The translations under genes and the position numbers were made by a program. A model generated the notes under the pieces. That model was not told the DNA's origin and ran no database searches. It saw only the letters and a program-made list of their open reading frames with translations. 64,000 nt of DNA, from assembly GCA_023379805.1 (NCBI GenBank), contig JAMCPI010000012.1, forward strand, positions 397,020 to 461,019. Reading direction: 5' to 3'. This stretch comes from Nitrososphaerota archaeon. Lineage in GTDB: Archaea > Thermoproteota > Nitrososphaeria > Nitrososphaerales > JACPRH01. Of the stretch, positions 51,569-60,790 are shown piece after piece. Each line of letters opens with the position of its first letter. Positions within the stretch are counted from its first letter, which is position 1.

Positions 51569-51714
51569 CGGGCCCGGAGGGATTCGAACCCTCGATCTCC
51601 GGCTTCGGAGGCTAACGCCAAGGCCACTTGTCAGCGCCCTAATCCATACCAGAGCCGCTTCTATCATAATTACTAGCAGCTTCTCTAGGCATAAGCTTGC
51701 TAGGCCACGGGCCC
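51569..51714 (-). tRNA. tRNA-Arg(CCG) with two introns, one in the D-loop
   Basis: The acceptor GGGCCCG/CGGGCCC with discriminator G bounds 146 nt. T-arm GAGGG-TTCGAAT-CCCTC and loop CTCCGAA give anticodon CCG (plus 51606-51608). D-stem GCCT (51705-51702) pairs with GGGC (51639-51636). About 52 nt at 51647-51698 interrupts the D-loop, and 19 nt at 51613-51631 interrupts the anticodon stem after position 29. Removal leaves CTG+GC pairing with GCCGG and a 75-nt tRNA. TATA box CTTATATAGC (plus about 51738-51747) lies about 28 nt upstream. Confidence 0.88.
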
Positions 51715-51821
51715 AAAAAACCTACCCCGCTCAGGCTATATAAGCAGTACCAGCAAACAACGATCCACTTTTCTAATGACGCACATTTTTTAGGTCGAGT
51801 GAACCATTATAGTACAGTGAA

Positions 51822-52280
51822 ACTATCTCGAAGTTTCCAAAGCTTAACCTGCCAGATCAAACCGGTAGACTTCGAAAGCTCGACGAGTTCCAGGATCGAA
51901 ATTACATTGTCATCTACTTTTACCCAATGGATAATACGCCCGGCTGCACAATCGAGGCTAAAGGGTTCACTAAACACCTCGACGAGTTTCACAAACACGG
52001 AGTCGAGGTTATCGGTGTGTCAACTCAATCTCCGAGTAGTCACGTCAACTTTTGCAGTCGACACGATCTGAAGATAATTCTGCTCAGCGATGAAGAGAAA
52101 CGATTGACGAAACAGCTAGGGGTGCTGAACGGCCTGACTAGAACAGCGAAGCGAACAACGTTCCTCATCCAGCCCAACGGCAGAATCGTCAAGGAATGGC
52201 GAAACGTCAAACCTGCAATCCACGTTCAGGAAGTGCTTGACTACATTCAGAGCTTAGAACCACCTGCAGCCGCCACCTAG
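51822..52280 (+). CDS. Peroxiredoxin Q/BCP-like protein with unresolved start
   Basis: The frame encodes KFPKLNLPDQTGRL, LDEFQDRNYIVIYFYPMDNTPGCT and onward, the typical BCP/PrxQ sequence with the peroxidatic Cys in TPGCT. The C-terminus reads IQPNGRIVKEWRNVK. Upstream of the LPDQ segment the frame meets TAG near 51808 without any ATG, GTG or TTG. ATG 51927 would remove the first third of the thioredoxin fold. Either an unusual start codon is used or the 5' end carries a frameshift. A second cysteine (NFCSRHDL) may be the resolving residue. Confidence 0.75.
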   Translation, partial: TISKFPKLNLPDQTGRLRKLDEFQDRNYIVIYFYPMDNTPGCTIEAKGFTKHLDEFHKHGVEVIGVSTQSPSSHVNFCSRHDLKIILLSDEEKRLTKQLGVLNGLTRTAKRTTFLIQPNGRIVKEWRNVKPAIHVQEVLDYIQSLEPPAAAT

Positions 52281-52373
52281 CACCCTTACTACCTTCTCCG
52301 TGAAGATGTTGCAGTGCAACTTTTAAGGGCACGGTTCGAAGCCGCCTGTGTAGAGTAGAGTGGAGTAGAATCG

Positions 52374-53114
52374 ATGAGCGGGACGCGGATACGATGCTTC
52401 GCAGCCGATGTTGATGGAACCATCGCGGATTACGCTGGACGGATAGATCTCAACGCGGCAGCGACCCTGAGAAGAATCGATGACTTGGGCTACAACGTGA
52501 TATTTGTCAGCGGCCGCTCCGCTTGGGAGCTCTACACATTAGCCACATACATCGGCACCACCTTGCTTTCAGTGGGTGAGAACGGTGGGGTCATCTCAAC
52601 CTCGCCCTCAGATATCAGGTTGCTAGGCGACAAATCATATGGTCTAATGGCCTACGATTATCTATCCAAGCGAATCAAGGATGTTGAGATTAAACCTACG
52701 ATGCCCCGCTTCACTGAAGTCGTGTTGAAACGAAGCTTCGACCTCACTGAAGGGGAAAAAATTCTCGAAGAAAGCGGTCTACCAGTCAAGCTGGTGGACA
52801 GCACCTTCGCCTACCACATCAGCAACCGAGACGTGAACAAAGGAAACGGGTTAAGAATCGCATTACAGCAGCTAGGTATCAAACCATCGGAGACCGTGGC
52901 CATCGGCGACAGCGACACAGACATATCTATGTTCGAAACCTGTGGGCACAGCATCGCAGTCGGAAACGCAACCGAGGGCGCCCTGAAACATGCTAAATAC
53001 AAAGTCAACAGCCACCTCGGCGCAGGATTAATAGAGGCGGTGCAGCTAGCCTTTCAAAAGCTAATTGGGAGCGGTATCGAGGATCTGGTGAAAAAGAAGA
53101 ATGAGTTACCGTGA
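52374..53114 (+). CDS. HAD-family sugar phosphatase, archaeal phosphoglycolate phosphatase type
   Basis: A 246-residue HAD hydrolase. Motif I ADVDGTIADY holds both catalytic Asp residues, motif II is VSGRSAWELY, and motif III/IV are VAIGDSDTDISMFE. Size and cap type (C2) match archaeal phosphoglycolate phosphatase (TA0175-like) and Cof-type sugar phosphatases. It overlaps argS by 14 nt, so the two are cotranscribed. Confidence 0.85.
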   Translation: MSGTRIRCFAADVDGTIADYAGRIDLNAAATLRRIDDLGYNVIFVSGRSAWELYTLATYIGTTLLSVGENGGVISTSPSDIRLLGDKSYGLMAYDYLSKRIKDVEIKPTMPRFTEVVLKRSFDLTEGEKILEESGLPVKLVDSTFAYHISNRDVNKGNGLRIALQQLGIKPSETVAIGDSDTDISMFETCGHSIAVGNATEGALKHAKYKVNSHLGAGLIEAVQLAFQKLIGSGIEDLVKKKNELP

Positions 53115-55014
53115 GCTCAAAACTCAGGTGAAGCAGTGCGTCGAAGCTGCTTTAGCAGCGAACGGCTTCCCCACCATCGAGTTCGAACCTGTTGAACCGC
53201 CTAGACCTGAATTCGGAGATCTCTCAGTATCAGTCGCGTTAAACTTGGCCGGCAGGTTGAAGATGAAGCCGCTGGACGTAGCTGAACGAATAGTCTCCAA
53301 GATAGTGATACCTGAAGGCTCATTGATCCGGAAGTGCTGGGTTCACCCGCCCGGTTACGTTAACTTCAACAGCATTTACCCTCAATACGCTAAACAGACT
53401 ATTCTCAATACGCTGCGCGACGGAGCCAGCTACGGTCGCGTAAACATTGGCGGTGGGGCACGAGTAGGTATTGAGCATACTAGTGTCAATCCGAATAAGG
53501 CTCTCCATTATGGTCACTTACGTAACGTGGTGCTGGGCGATTCAGTACGCCGCCTACTCTCATTCGCGGGGTACGAGGCGCAGACCCTGAACTACATTGA
53601 CGACTCAGGTCTACAGGTCGCTGATCTAATAGTCGGCTTCCGCTACGCTGGTTTCAACACTGAACCGGAAGGAGCGGAGAAGTTCGACCACTACTGCGGA
53701 GACACAGTCTACGTAAAGGTGAATGAGCTGTACGAGACCCGGAAGGACTTGGCTGCGGCGCAGAAGCAGGTGCTTCGGGAGATGGAGGATCATACAAGTG
53801 ACACCGCGAGGCTGGCATCGAAAATAACGCTTCGCATCCTCGGCGAGCAGCTGAAAACCTGCTGGCGAATAGGTGCACGATACGATCTCCTAAACTTTGA
53901 GTCACATATTCTTCAGACAAGAATGTGGAACGACGTTTTTGAACAACTAAAAAGTCGGGGGCTGGTCGAATACGCAAAGGAAGGCAAGTACGCCGGGTGT
54001 TGGATAGTTCGGGTGGAAGGCGAGTATGAAGGTGAGGAGAAGGTTATTGTCCGAAGCGACGGTACCGCTACATATATCGCGAAGGATATTCCTTATGCTG
54101 CTTGGAAACTCGGGCTCATCCCGGATCGGTTCGGATACCGGGTCTTTAATGAGCAGCCTGACGAAAAACGGCTGTGGAGTACTGTTGTAGGGAAAGGTGA
54201 GCCGAGTCACCCCGTGTTCGCGCCTTACTCTAAAGCAATCACTGTGATAGATGTGAGGCAGGGACGTCTGCAGCGAATTATCGGGAGAATACTCTCCAAC
54301 TTATCAGGTGATGTGCAAGTCAACAGGTATGTTCACTTATACTACGAAATCGTCTCACTAAGCGGCAAAACAGTAGAAGAGCTCGGTCTAGGCGCCAACG
54401 ACAAGCGAACAATAAGCATGTCTGGACGCCGAGGCATTTACATTAATGCGGACGATGTCCTCGACGCAGTGCATAGAAAAGCCTACGAAGAAACCAAGAA
54501 AAGAAACCCCGATGAAGATGATGCTTGGCTACATAAAACTGCGGAGAAAATAGCTGTAGCCGCAATCAGATACGAGCTTTTAAAACAGGATCTAGGCAAG
54601 ACCATCGTGTTCGATCTTGAACGCGCATTAGATCTTGAGGGTGAAACAGGCCCATATCTACAATACGCCTATGCACGAGCTACACGAATCATTGAGAAGG
54701 CTGGGAACACATCGACTGTAGACTCGGTAGATCTTTCAAAGTTAACTGACACATCTGAAGTAGCGCTGATCAAGGAGATATCAAAATTTGACCTAATAAT
54801 CGAGGAATCTGTTAAAAACTTGGCTCCAAAAGTTATTGCCCACTATCTCTATAACACAGTCTCTCTCTTCAACACCTTCTATGAAAAGATGCCCGTACTG
54901 AAGGAGCGAGACGAATCAGTCAAAGGTGCACGGTTGACTTTGGTAAAGGCGTTCCAAACTGTAGTGAAAAACGGTTTGAGTCTACTGGGGATCGAATCGC
55001 CAGACCGTATTTGA
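53101..55014 (+). CDS. argS: Arginyl-tRNA synthetase
   Basis: A 637-residue class I synthetase. The N-terminal additional domain (about 1-100) is typical of ArgRS. The HIGH motif reads HYGH in PNKALHYGHLRN, and the KMSKS region reads ISMSGRRGIYIN. The C-terminal DALR-type helical domain (ARATRIIEKAG onward) binds the anticodon. The tRNA-Arg(CCG) gene is 1.4 kb upstream on the other strand. The stop overlaps the longer frame of the downstream pilin-like gene, whose true start is probably later. Confidence 0.95.
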   Translation: MSYRELKTQVKQCVEAALAANGFPTIEFEPVEPPRPEFGDLSVSVALNLAGRLKMKPLDVAERIVSKIVIPEGSLIRKCWVHPPGYVNFNSIYPQYAKQTILNTLRDGASYGRVNIGGGARVGIEHTSVNPNKALHYGHLRNVVLGDSVRRLLSFAGYEAQTLNYIDDSGLQVADLIVGFRYAGFNTEPEGAEKFDHYCGDTVYVKVNELYETRKDLAAAQKQVLREMEDHTSDTARLASKITLRILGEQLKTCWRIGARYDLLNFESHILQTRMWNDVFEQLKSRGLVEYAKEGKYAGCWIVRVEGEYEGEEKVIVRSDGTATYIAKDIPYAAWKLGLIPDRFGYRVFNEQPDEKRLWSTVVGKGEPSHPVFAPYSKAITVIDVRQGRLQRIIGRILSNLSGDVQVNRYVHLYYEIVSLSGKTVEELGLGANDKRTISMSGRRGIYINADDVLDAVHRKAYEETKKRNPDEDDAWLHKTAEKIAVAAIRYELLKQDLGKTIVFDLERALDLEGETGPYLQYAYARATRIIEKAGNTSTVDSVDLSKLTDTSEVALIKEISKFDLIIEESVKNLAPKVIAHYLYNTVSLFNTFYEKMPVLKERDESVKGARLTLVKAFQTVVKNGLSLLGIESPDRI

Positions 55015-55088
55015 AAAAGCATCTTTCTGATCTGAACCCCAAATCCATAACCAATAATATTTGGCGATACACACCTAGAGTACATGCT

Positions 55089-56369
55089 ATGCTGAGGAGG
55101 AGTGAGCGTCTAGCCTCAAGGAGAGGCGTTTCCGGGTTAATCGCATCTATCTTACTCTTCGCAATGCTCTTCACAACAGGAGCGGCCTACTTTCTCTTCG
55201 TCACGGACAGCCAGTTCAATCTTCAGGAAGCCGCAAAATCTACTCTGCGTAGGGAAATGCAGCAGACGAGCGAAAATGTTTTTGTTGACGCTTCGAAACT
55301 GGACAACGGTCACTTAGGGGTATCTCTAACTAACACGGGAACATCTTCAATTCAAGTGAAGCAGATTCTCGTTCTTGATGCTAATAGTAGGCTCTTGAAA
55401 AATATACAATCTCCAACGCTTCCCATCACGCTTAATGTTCAGGGCAAGACCTCGACACCAATTGACACCAATGTTACCGTCCAGCAAAACGCTAACTACA
55501 CAATAAGAGCAGTAACGGATCGCGGCTCGCTCTTCTCATCAAGCTATCCTGATGTCTTGCCTAGGTACGCGCTTCAAGCTGAGTCAAGCGGTGCACTAAC
55601 CATAGATATGTCTACGTTTAGGTTTCTCGAATTAACGGGAAATATGCAGTCAGGAAACGCTGTAGGCGGATATCCTGCGGTATCTATCCCAAGTAATCAT
55701 ATAAGTAATTCCTCGTTAAAGATTGCTTTCAAGATAACATTTACCAATAGGGATTATTTAGGTCGAAGTGTTACACTTTGGCCCGGCTCATCGATGACTA
55801 TAATGTCTCTAAAGCCTGGAGGAGATAATGCCGTAGTAACTCCCTTCTACATAGTTGATGCTATCAATACTCAGGTGAACGGCGTTATTGCTTACAACTC
55901 CACGAAGTCCTACGCAACTATACCTGTTGACACCCAAGTCACCCTGTATTTTGGGTCGCGATATGCCTTATCGCCCACTCTTACTAACGTCGACTCTGAA
56001 GGCCAGACTCCGTTTACTGCACTCTTCACGCTCACCGGCGTATATAGCGACGCGACCTTCTTTGGACAGACTATACCTTTCCCAGCAGGAACAGTGACTG
56101 ATTCAACCGCCGCCCTTTCAGCAACATCAGGAAATACCGGGGCAAGCATAACCGTTACAGCAGGAAACAACAACTTCATCAGCAGTACTAGAGGATACAT
56201 CGGTTGGATAAACTCAACGGGCATATTGAGAATTGTAAAAACATTCACTACGACAAGCGTAGGTGGTATAAGCACTAACTTCAACGTTCCAACCGATGCA
56301 ACAGGCTACGATACTGTCATAGTTAGTGACTATGTCAACTCCGTACCCTTCACATTCCGACACAATTAG
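55089..56369 (+). CDS. Archaellin/type IV pilin-like protein
   Basis: A 426-residue protein. ATG 55089 is preferred to 55011 because TATA-like AATAATATTT near 55052-55061 lies about 32 nt upstream. The N-terminus has SRRGVSGLIASILLFAMLF, a class III prepilin signal with probable cleavage after RRG and a helix that packs in the filament. The rest is beta-rich with many Asn-glycosylation sites. The first 150 or so residues are shared with the next gene; the C-terminal parts differ. Likely a pilin or adhesin; no archaellum motor genes are nearby. Confidence 0.78.
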   Translation: MLRRSERLASRRGVSGLIASILLFAMLFTTGAAYFLFVTDSQFNLQEAAKSTLRREMQQTSENVFVDASKLDNGHLGVSLTNTGTSSIQVKQILVLDANSRLLKNIQSPTLPITLNVQGKTSTPIDTNVTVQQNANYTIRAVTDRGSLFSSSYPDVLPRYALQAESSGALTIDMSTFRFLELTGNMQSGNAVGGYPAVSIPSNHISNSSLKIAFKITFTNRDYLGRSVTLWPGSSMTIMSLKPGGDNAVVTPFYIVDAINTQVNGVIAYNSTKSYATIPVDTQVTLYFGSRYALSPTLTNVDSEGQTPFTALFTLTGVYSDATFFGQTIPFPAGTVTDSTAALSATSGNTGASITVTAGNNNFISSTRGYIGWINSTGILRIVKTFTTTSVGGISTNFNVPTDATGYDTVIVSDYVNSVPFTFRHN

Positions 56370-56585
56370 CAAAAACGGGAAAAGACAAGACATGATTCTA
56401 ATCAGCCATGATTCGGGGATTCCAACTAGGTACCCAGCTACTTGGAATTGGAAAGAACGATACATCGCTAAAAATAGACTTCTAAAGATGAATATGTTCA
56501 GAAAATATTATGCCTAGTACTATTCTGGATTTCAAATGCATAACGAATATCACCCAACTTCAAGATAACTTCTTGGTTAAGATGC

Positions 56586-57593
56586 ATGAGGAAGATAGTG
56601 CGGCATCGGTTCTCACGTAAGGGGCTTTCTGGCCTAATCTCAGCAATCTTCCTTTTTGCAATGCTTTTCACTACTGGAGCAGCATACATATATTTTGTGA
56701 CCGACAGTCAGTTCAAGCTTCAAGATTCTGCTAAATCAACCTTACAACGAGAAATGCAGCAGAAGAGTGAGAGCGCCTTGCTCAACACCTCTAAGCTAAG
56801 CAATAATCATCTAGGCACCACAATAACGAACACTGGGACTGAGCCAATCCAAGTGAAACAGATGTTTGTTCTTGATGGTGGTGGTCACCTATTGAAGAAC
56901 ATTCAATCACCTATACTCCCTGTAACTCTCAACAGCCAAAGTGCGAAAATGATAGATACTAACCTTACAGTTCAGCAGGGTACCAACTATACTGTTAAAG
57001 CAGTGACGGATCGCGGCTCGCTCTTCTCAGCCGTTTACCCCCCCTAATCATCCACTAACGTAACGTCAATAGTTACATCCGCCATTTCATCTCAGATTGC
57101 CCGCTCAATCGGCTCAGTAGCGATGGATACAACTACACTTCAATACTCCCAAGACGGAGGGATTACGTGGAAACTAGGCTGGAACGTTCCAGGCGGGGTC
57201 AATACAATCTGGCGAATCAACGTAACCAACATGTATACGCATGACATTTACCTAGCCAACTATTCTTCATTCTTACTCCTGAAAATTGTCTCAGGAGGCG
57301 GTGGGCAACTTCAACCCCAAACCTTTTACATAGTCAAAACAGCATCAGCAACAACCTATCCTAAACTCGACTCAAACTTCATCGCCAACGGCGGAATAAT
57401 GCTTCCAGCCAATTCCAGCATCACCAAGACACTCTACCTAAAAATTGACAACCCAGGCAGCGGCAGCATACAACAGCTCAGTGCCGGTACACGATACATG
57501 GTTACACTCGAACTCTTCGGGAAATACGATTCTGCGACAAGTAGCTCCTATTATGGACAAAGCCTACCCTTCGTCGGCGTCCTAACGCCATAA
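56586..57593 (+). pseudogene. Pilin-like paralogue interrupted by one in-frame stop
   Basis: The first part (56586-57047) has SRKGLSGLISAIFLFAMLF and is closely similar to the upstream pilin-like protein through the segment AVTDRGSLFS. TAA at 57045-57047 stops it after YPP. The frame continues without shift as SSTNVTSIVTSAI, and an ATG at 57123 opens 156 more residues (LQYSQDGGITWKLGW onward). A single nonsense change, for example from CAA, would explain it. Readthrough or a separate downstream protein are less likely. Confidence 0.65.
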
Positions 57594-57961
57594 CATCAGC
57601 CACGATAAAACTTCTATTTCCAATCATTAAAAAAGACTCAACTAGTCAGGTGATCGATAAATTAAATCTAAACATTGGAGAACTTAACCGTAAATTAATG
57701 CTTACAGAGCGTTCACTGTTTATTTAGGGATAATTCTCGCATGTTACTCCTGTTCTTCGGACTGAACCGATGACACGGTTAACACCAATAACATATTTTC
57801 CATCTCGCTTCATGAGATTTGTAGTTCTTGAAAGGATCTCTTCGTTACGGATTTATGATGAACTGCGCCATCTATGCGCCTGTAGAAGCTGTTAGAGACC
57901 CGTGACCAGTAATACTAAAAGGGGTTTTGGTCTTTAACTACACAACATATTCTTTTGCGAG
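57594..57961. other. Intergenic region, no gene seen
   Basis: About 370 A/T-rich bases between the pilin-like gene and the TrmB gene. The only symmetry found is AACCG-6-CGGTT near 57768-57783. No frame longer than about 20 codons looked real. Confidence 0.4.
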
Positions 57962-58786
57962 CTAGATTCGTTTATGTATATGTGCTTCTTTAGCTAAAAT
58001 ATTCTCTCCTAATGGAAAGGCATTCTCATATAATATCTCGAACGTTCGGATTAGATGCGCTATATATCTCTGGTTTCGCGTATAGAGGAACTCTTCGCCT
58101 GGTAGAACATTTGGAGCTGAGCCGAATAGCGCCTCTTTACCATCTACTATGACGGTCCACGAATACACCTTGTCAGTCCGTCTTGTCGAAACCCGGTTGC
58201 TCCACTTCATCTGTTTTAAGACATCTGTATCTTGCTCAGTTATTCCAAGAACCCCTTTAGCACTCACTCCTCTGTCAATAGCTCTGTTGAAGACGTCCAT
58301 CAACTCCAATTTGCTCTTATCTTCGTATCTACCGCTATAGTAAATGTAAACTGAGGCTCTTCGGAACATCTCACGTACTCTCTCAACTGCAAGTCTATCG
58401 TGAAGAACCTCAAAACCATCGCCCTCCTGCTTCCAGATGTTATCTACAGGCCTCAATGACCCAAACCATTCAAGCAGCTCCCCCTTGGTCTCGCTAAGTG
58501 CAGACATCCTTCGGATTGATGGTAGTAACAGGCTCTTCAAGACTTCAGCTGGATGACGCGCACGATACCTTACGGGATGCGCTATGATTTGGTCGATTAC
58601 GCCCATATCTTGAAGTTCCCTAAGAACACGATACACCTCAGCCTTATGCATCTTGCAGATCTCCCTGATATGCTTCGCCGACGCCTCCCCTAACATGTAG
58701 TTGGCAACATATACTCTAGCCTGAAGCTCAGTGAAGCCGAACTGAACCATCTGACTGAGCCGGATCTCGTCAAACTGATTGACCAT
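57962..58786 (-). CDS. TrmB-family transcriptional regulator
   Basis: A 274-residue regulator. The N-terminal winged helix reads LSQMVQFGFTELQARVYV, then KHIREICKMHKAEVYRVL and the wing. The C-terminal phosphosugar-type domain contains RASVYIYYSGRYEDK and TRNQRYIAHLIRTFEILYE. TrmB proteins often sense sugars, which would suit the glycogen genes, but the gene stands alone. A TATA box (TTTATATC, 58850-58857) precedes it on the minus strand, with an inverted repeat between TATA and transcript start. Confidence 0.85.
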   Translation of the reverse strand: MVNQFDEIRLSQMVQFGFTELQARVYVANYMLGEASAKHIREICKMHKAEVYRVLRELQDMGVIDQIIAHPVRYRARHPAEVLKSLLLPSIRRMSALSETKGELLEWFGSLRPVDNIWKQEGDGFEVLHDRLAVERVREMFRRASVYIYYSGRYEDKSKLELMDVFNRAIDRGVSAKGVLGITEQDTDVLKQMKWSNRVSTRRTDKVYSWTVIVDGKEALFGSAPNVLPGEEFLYTRNQRYIAHLIRTFEILYENAFPLGENILAKEAHIHKRI

Positions 58787-58832
58787 GCAATTTACATCCC
58801 CTTAAGCACAGCGCAGATTAATAGTCGTACGG

Positions 58833-58850
58833 ATACTGTATTACCAGTAT
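58833..58850. promoter_or_regulatory. Inverted repeat in the TrmB-gene promoter
   Basis: ATACTG-TATTAC-CAGTAT lies directly downstream of the TATA box of the regulator gene, the position expected for an autorepressor. The match to any known TrmB operator has not been checked. Confidence 0.45.
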
Positions 58851-58875
58851 TTATATCTATTTGAAGTATGCAAAA

Positions 58876-58896
58876 TACGAAAAATATTAATTCGTA
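58876..58896. repeat. Inverted repeat upstream of a plus-strand TATA box
   Basis: TACGAA-AAATATTAA-TTCGTA, a 6-bp perfect inverted repeat with a 9-nt spacer. It precedes a plus-strand TATA-like CTATATAC at 58905-58912. Confidence 0.4.
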
Positions 58897-58934
58897 GATC
58901 AGTTCTATATACCATAATAACTGAGGCGTCCTTC

Positions 58935-59060
58935 TGCGTCTCTGCCGGCACGCCAGTGAATGTTGCATGCCGTGGGCAAACTTCCTGTTGCATAAGATGA
59001 GTCGAAGGTTCGTGATGCAGTTTGTTAAATGTCTAGATTAGCTAGACATTCTATGTTGCC
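58935..59060 (+). ncRNA. Possible small RNA downstream of an orphan promoter
   Basis: The TATA-like sequence at 58905-58912 predicts transcription from about 58935, but no frame longer than 15 codons follows. The region is GC-richer than its flanks and ends in a perfect 9-bp hairpin, AATGTCTAG-ATTAG-CTAGACATT (59028-59050). Nothing else supports an RNA gene. Confidence 0.25.
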
Positions 59061-59107
59061 GCTGCAAAGAGTTCTAGACTTGTCATTACTTGGATCTTGG
59101 TTAGCCC

Positions 59108-59314
59108 CTAGTCTGTGGTGAACTCAATAACTTTGCCGGATTCATTATTAATAGCCACCTTGATCACGGTGTCATCATTCTCAAGTTCAACCTCGTATAT
59201 CCCATCATCTTCATCATAATGAACATCTGATGTGGTGGTGTCCGTGTATCCCGCCTCCTCCGCCATCTCTCGAGCAATTCTAACAGCCTCACGCATATCC
59301 ATACCCGTGGCCAT
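59108..59314 (-). CDS. PepSY-like small protein
   Basis: A 68-residue acidic protein with one PepSY-type unit (helix MREAVRIAREMAEEAG, then DGIYEVELENDDTVIKVAINNESGKVIEF). PepSY proteins often inhibit peptidases or bind metals. It has no signal peptide and stands alone. Confidence 0.7.
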   Translation of the reverse strand: MATGMDMREAVRIAREMAEEAGYTDTTTSDVHYDEDDGIYEVELENDDTVIKVAINNESGKVIEFTTD

Positions 59315-59499
59315 GATGAACGATTAGCTTATCCTGCTCTTTAGCCTTACTAATAAATGTGATAAAAACAGTCAGATGATGACTAACAACAATTGAATTG
59401 TTAAATTTAAAAGGGAAATATATAAAAATATTGTTGGCAGTTAGAATTACTTTGCAAGTCTTTTCAGACCCTGTGGTTGATAAATCACCACCGAATCTG

Positions 59500-59877
59500 C
59501 TACCTTCTCTGGATTAATTCAATCCAGATATCGTTTGGGTCGGTGATGAACGCAATTCGGCTCTCGCCGTTGTTGAAGCTGAACGGCTCCTTCTTGACGG
59601 TAACGCCTTTTCGTCGAAGCTCCTTGACGACTCTATCGAGATCATTAACTTGTAACCCAATGTGGTCAAGCTGATCTCCCTCAGTGTATTCTCGTTTGTT
59701 ACGCCAGAAGGTTAGTTCGATCTGATTAGACGTCTCTCCATCTTCAAGAAACGCTATCTCTGCATTATTCTCAGGAATCTCTAGTCGTTTAACTAGCCTA
59801 AGCCCGAGGTTTTCTGTGTAGAATCGGATCGACGTGTCCATATCTTTGACAGTAATCGAGGTGTGTAGAAGCCTCAT
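59500..59877 (-). CDS. Glyoxalase I-like VOC-family enzyme
   Basis: A 125-residue single-unit VOC protein. LLHTSITVKDMDTSIRFY starts the first beta-alpha-beta module, and QLDHIGLQVNDLDRVV the second. His and Glu metal ligands are in place (LHTSI, IELTFW, DHIGL, IWIELI). It fits lactoylglutathione lyase-like or methylmalonyl-CoA epimerase-like enzymes; the short length and ELTFW favour the glyoxalase group. A TATA box (AGATATATGTAAA on the plus strand, near 59895-59907) implies a leaderless mRNA. Confidence 0.82.
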   Translation of the reverse strand: MRLLHTSITVKDMDTSIRFYTENLGLRLVKRLEIPENNAEIAFLEDGETSNQIELTFWRNKREYTEGDQLDHIGLQVNDLDRVVKELRRKGVTVKKEPFSFNNGESRIAFITDPNDIWIELIQRR

Positions 59878-59962
59878 CTTGCTTCTGCAGATGAAGATAT
59901 ATGTAAAAAGTTTTACTGGACAAGCAACGGGTTGGTGAATAGAAGATCGCCGGCGGCTGACT

Positions 59963-60790
59963 CTACTGTAATGTTTGGGTTTCTTCTAGAGCATGGCATG
60001 CCTTCCGAAGCTTTTCCACTTCCACCGGATACCCTAGCTCCACTTTGTAACGTACCAGCTCACCGTCGAAGGTAACCATAATTCCGTAGAATGTCTCGCG
60101 TATGTTCAGGGTCATCGCATCCTTCCACTGGACATGCCGGAGATATTCATCCCACTCAACTGCCGCCTCAGAATCAGGCTTCTTGAGTGTCTTATCCTTA
60201 GGCGCATACAGCGCCAAGGTTCCGTCAGATATTCGTATCTCCTCGATTGCGGGCGCATGTTGTTGTTCTCTTCTACCAACTGGTCGAAGCGTAATTGCGC
60301 CTTCCGATTCAACTGCCTCATACTTCACATCAGTTTCCTCATGCAGCACATTAGCGATCTCTGAGATGTCAGATACTGTATCCAGTATCCGCTCCTCGAT
60401 AACCACTCCGTAACCGATGCACTCAACATAGACTAGTCTCGCAACCTGCATACCGTGCCTGATCGAAGGCTCCAAGATGTTGTGAAAATGCTCAATCATT
60501 CTCTTCAAGCTCTGGCCGTAAATGTTCTTGAATCTGCTGTCTCTAAGCTGACAGCTACCGTCCTGCATCCTGACCAAAAAGTAGACGATTAAAGTCTCAA
60601 CATTTGGGCTGGACACAATTTGTCCAACGCAGCCAGCAAGATCAAACTCATTTTCGCAGTCAAAGAAAAGCCTATGATCCCGAGAAAACCATCTTCCAAT
60701 TAAGCCGGTGATGCGCCGCAGCTTGCCGTACTTCGCCTCAAGCTCCTCCAGATACTTGGATGCCTCGACAATACTGCTCTCTAGGCTCAT
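59963..60790 (-). CDS. Conserved-looking protein of unknown function
   Basis: A 275-residue soluble protein with mixed alpha/beta composition and no motif I recognise. The start overlaps the peptidase gene by 4 nt, so the two are translationally coupled. The N-terminal 20 residues are helical, and two cysteines occur at GCVGQ and GSCQLRD. No membrane segment. Confidence 0.7.
   Translation of the reverse strand: MSLESSIVEASKYLEELEAKYGKLRRITGLIGRWFSRDHRLFFDCENEFDLAGCVGQIVSSPNVETLIVYFLVRMQDGSCQLRDSRFKNIYGQSLKRMIEHFHNILEPSIRHGMQVARLVYVECIGYGVVIEERILDTVSDISEIANVLHEETDVKYEAVESEGAITLRPVGRREQQHAPAIEEIRISDGTLALYAPKDKTLKKPDSEAAVEWDEYLRHVQWKDAMTLNIRETFYGIMVTFDGELVRYKVELGYPVEVEKLRKACHALEETQTLQ

Noticed and set aside
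55089..57593. Archaellum operon
   Set aside because: Only pilin-like subunits are present. No FlaI/J, FlaH or other motor genes lie nearby, and the proteins are longer than typical archaellins.
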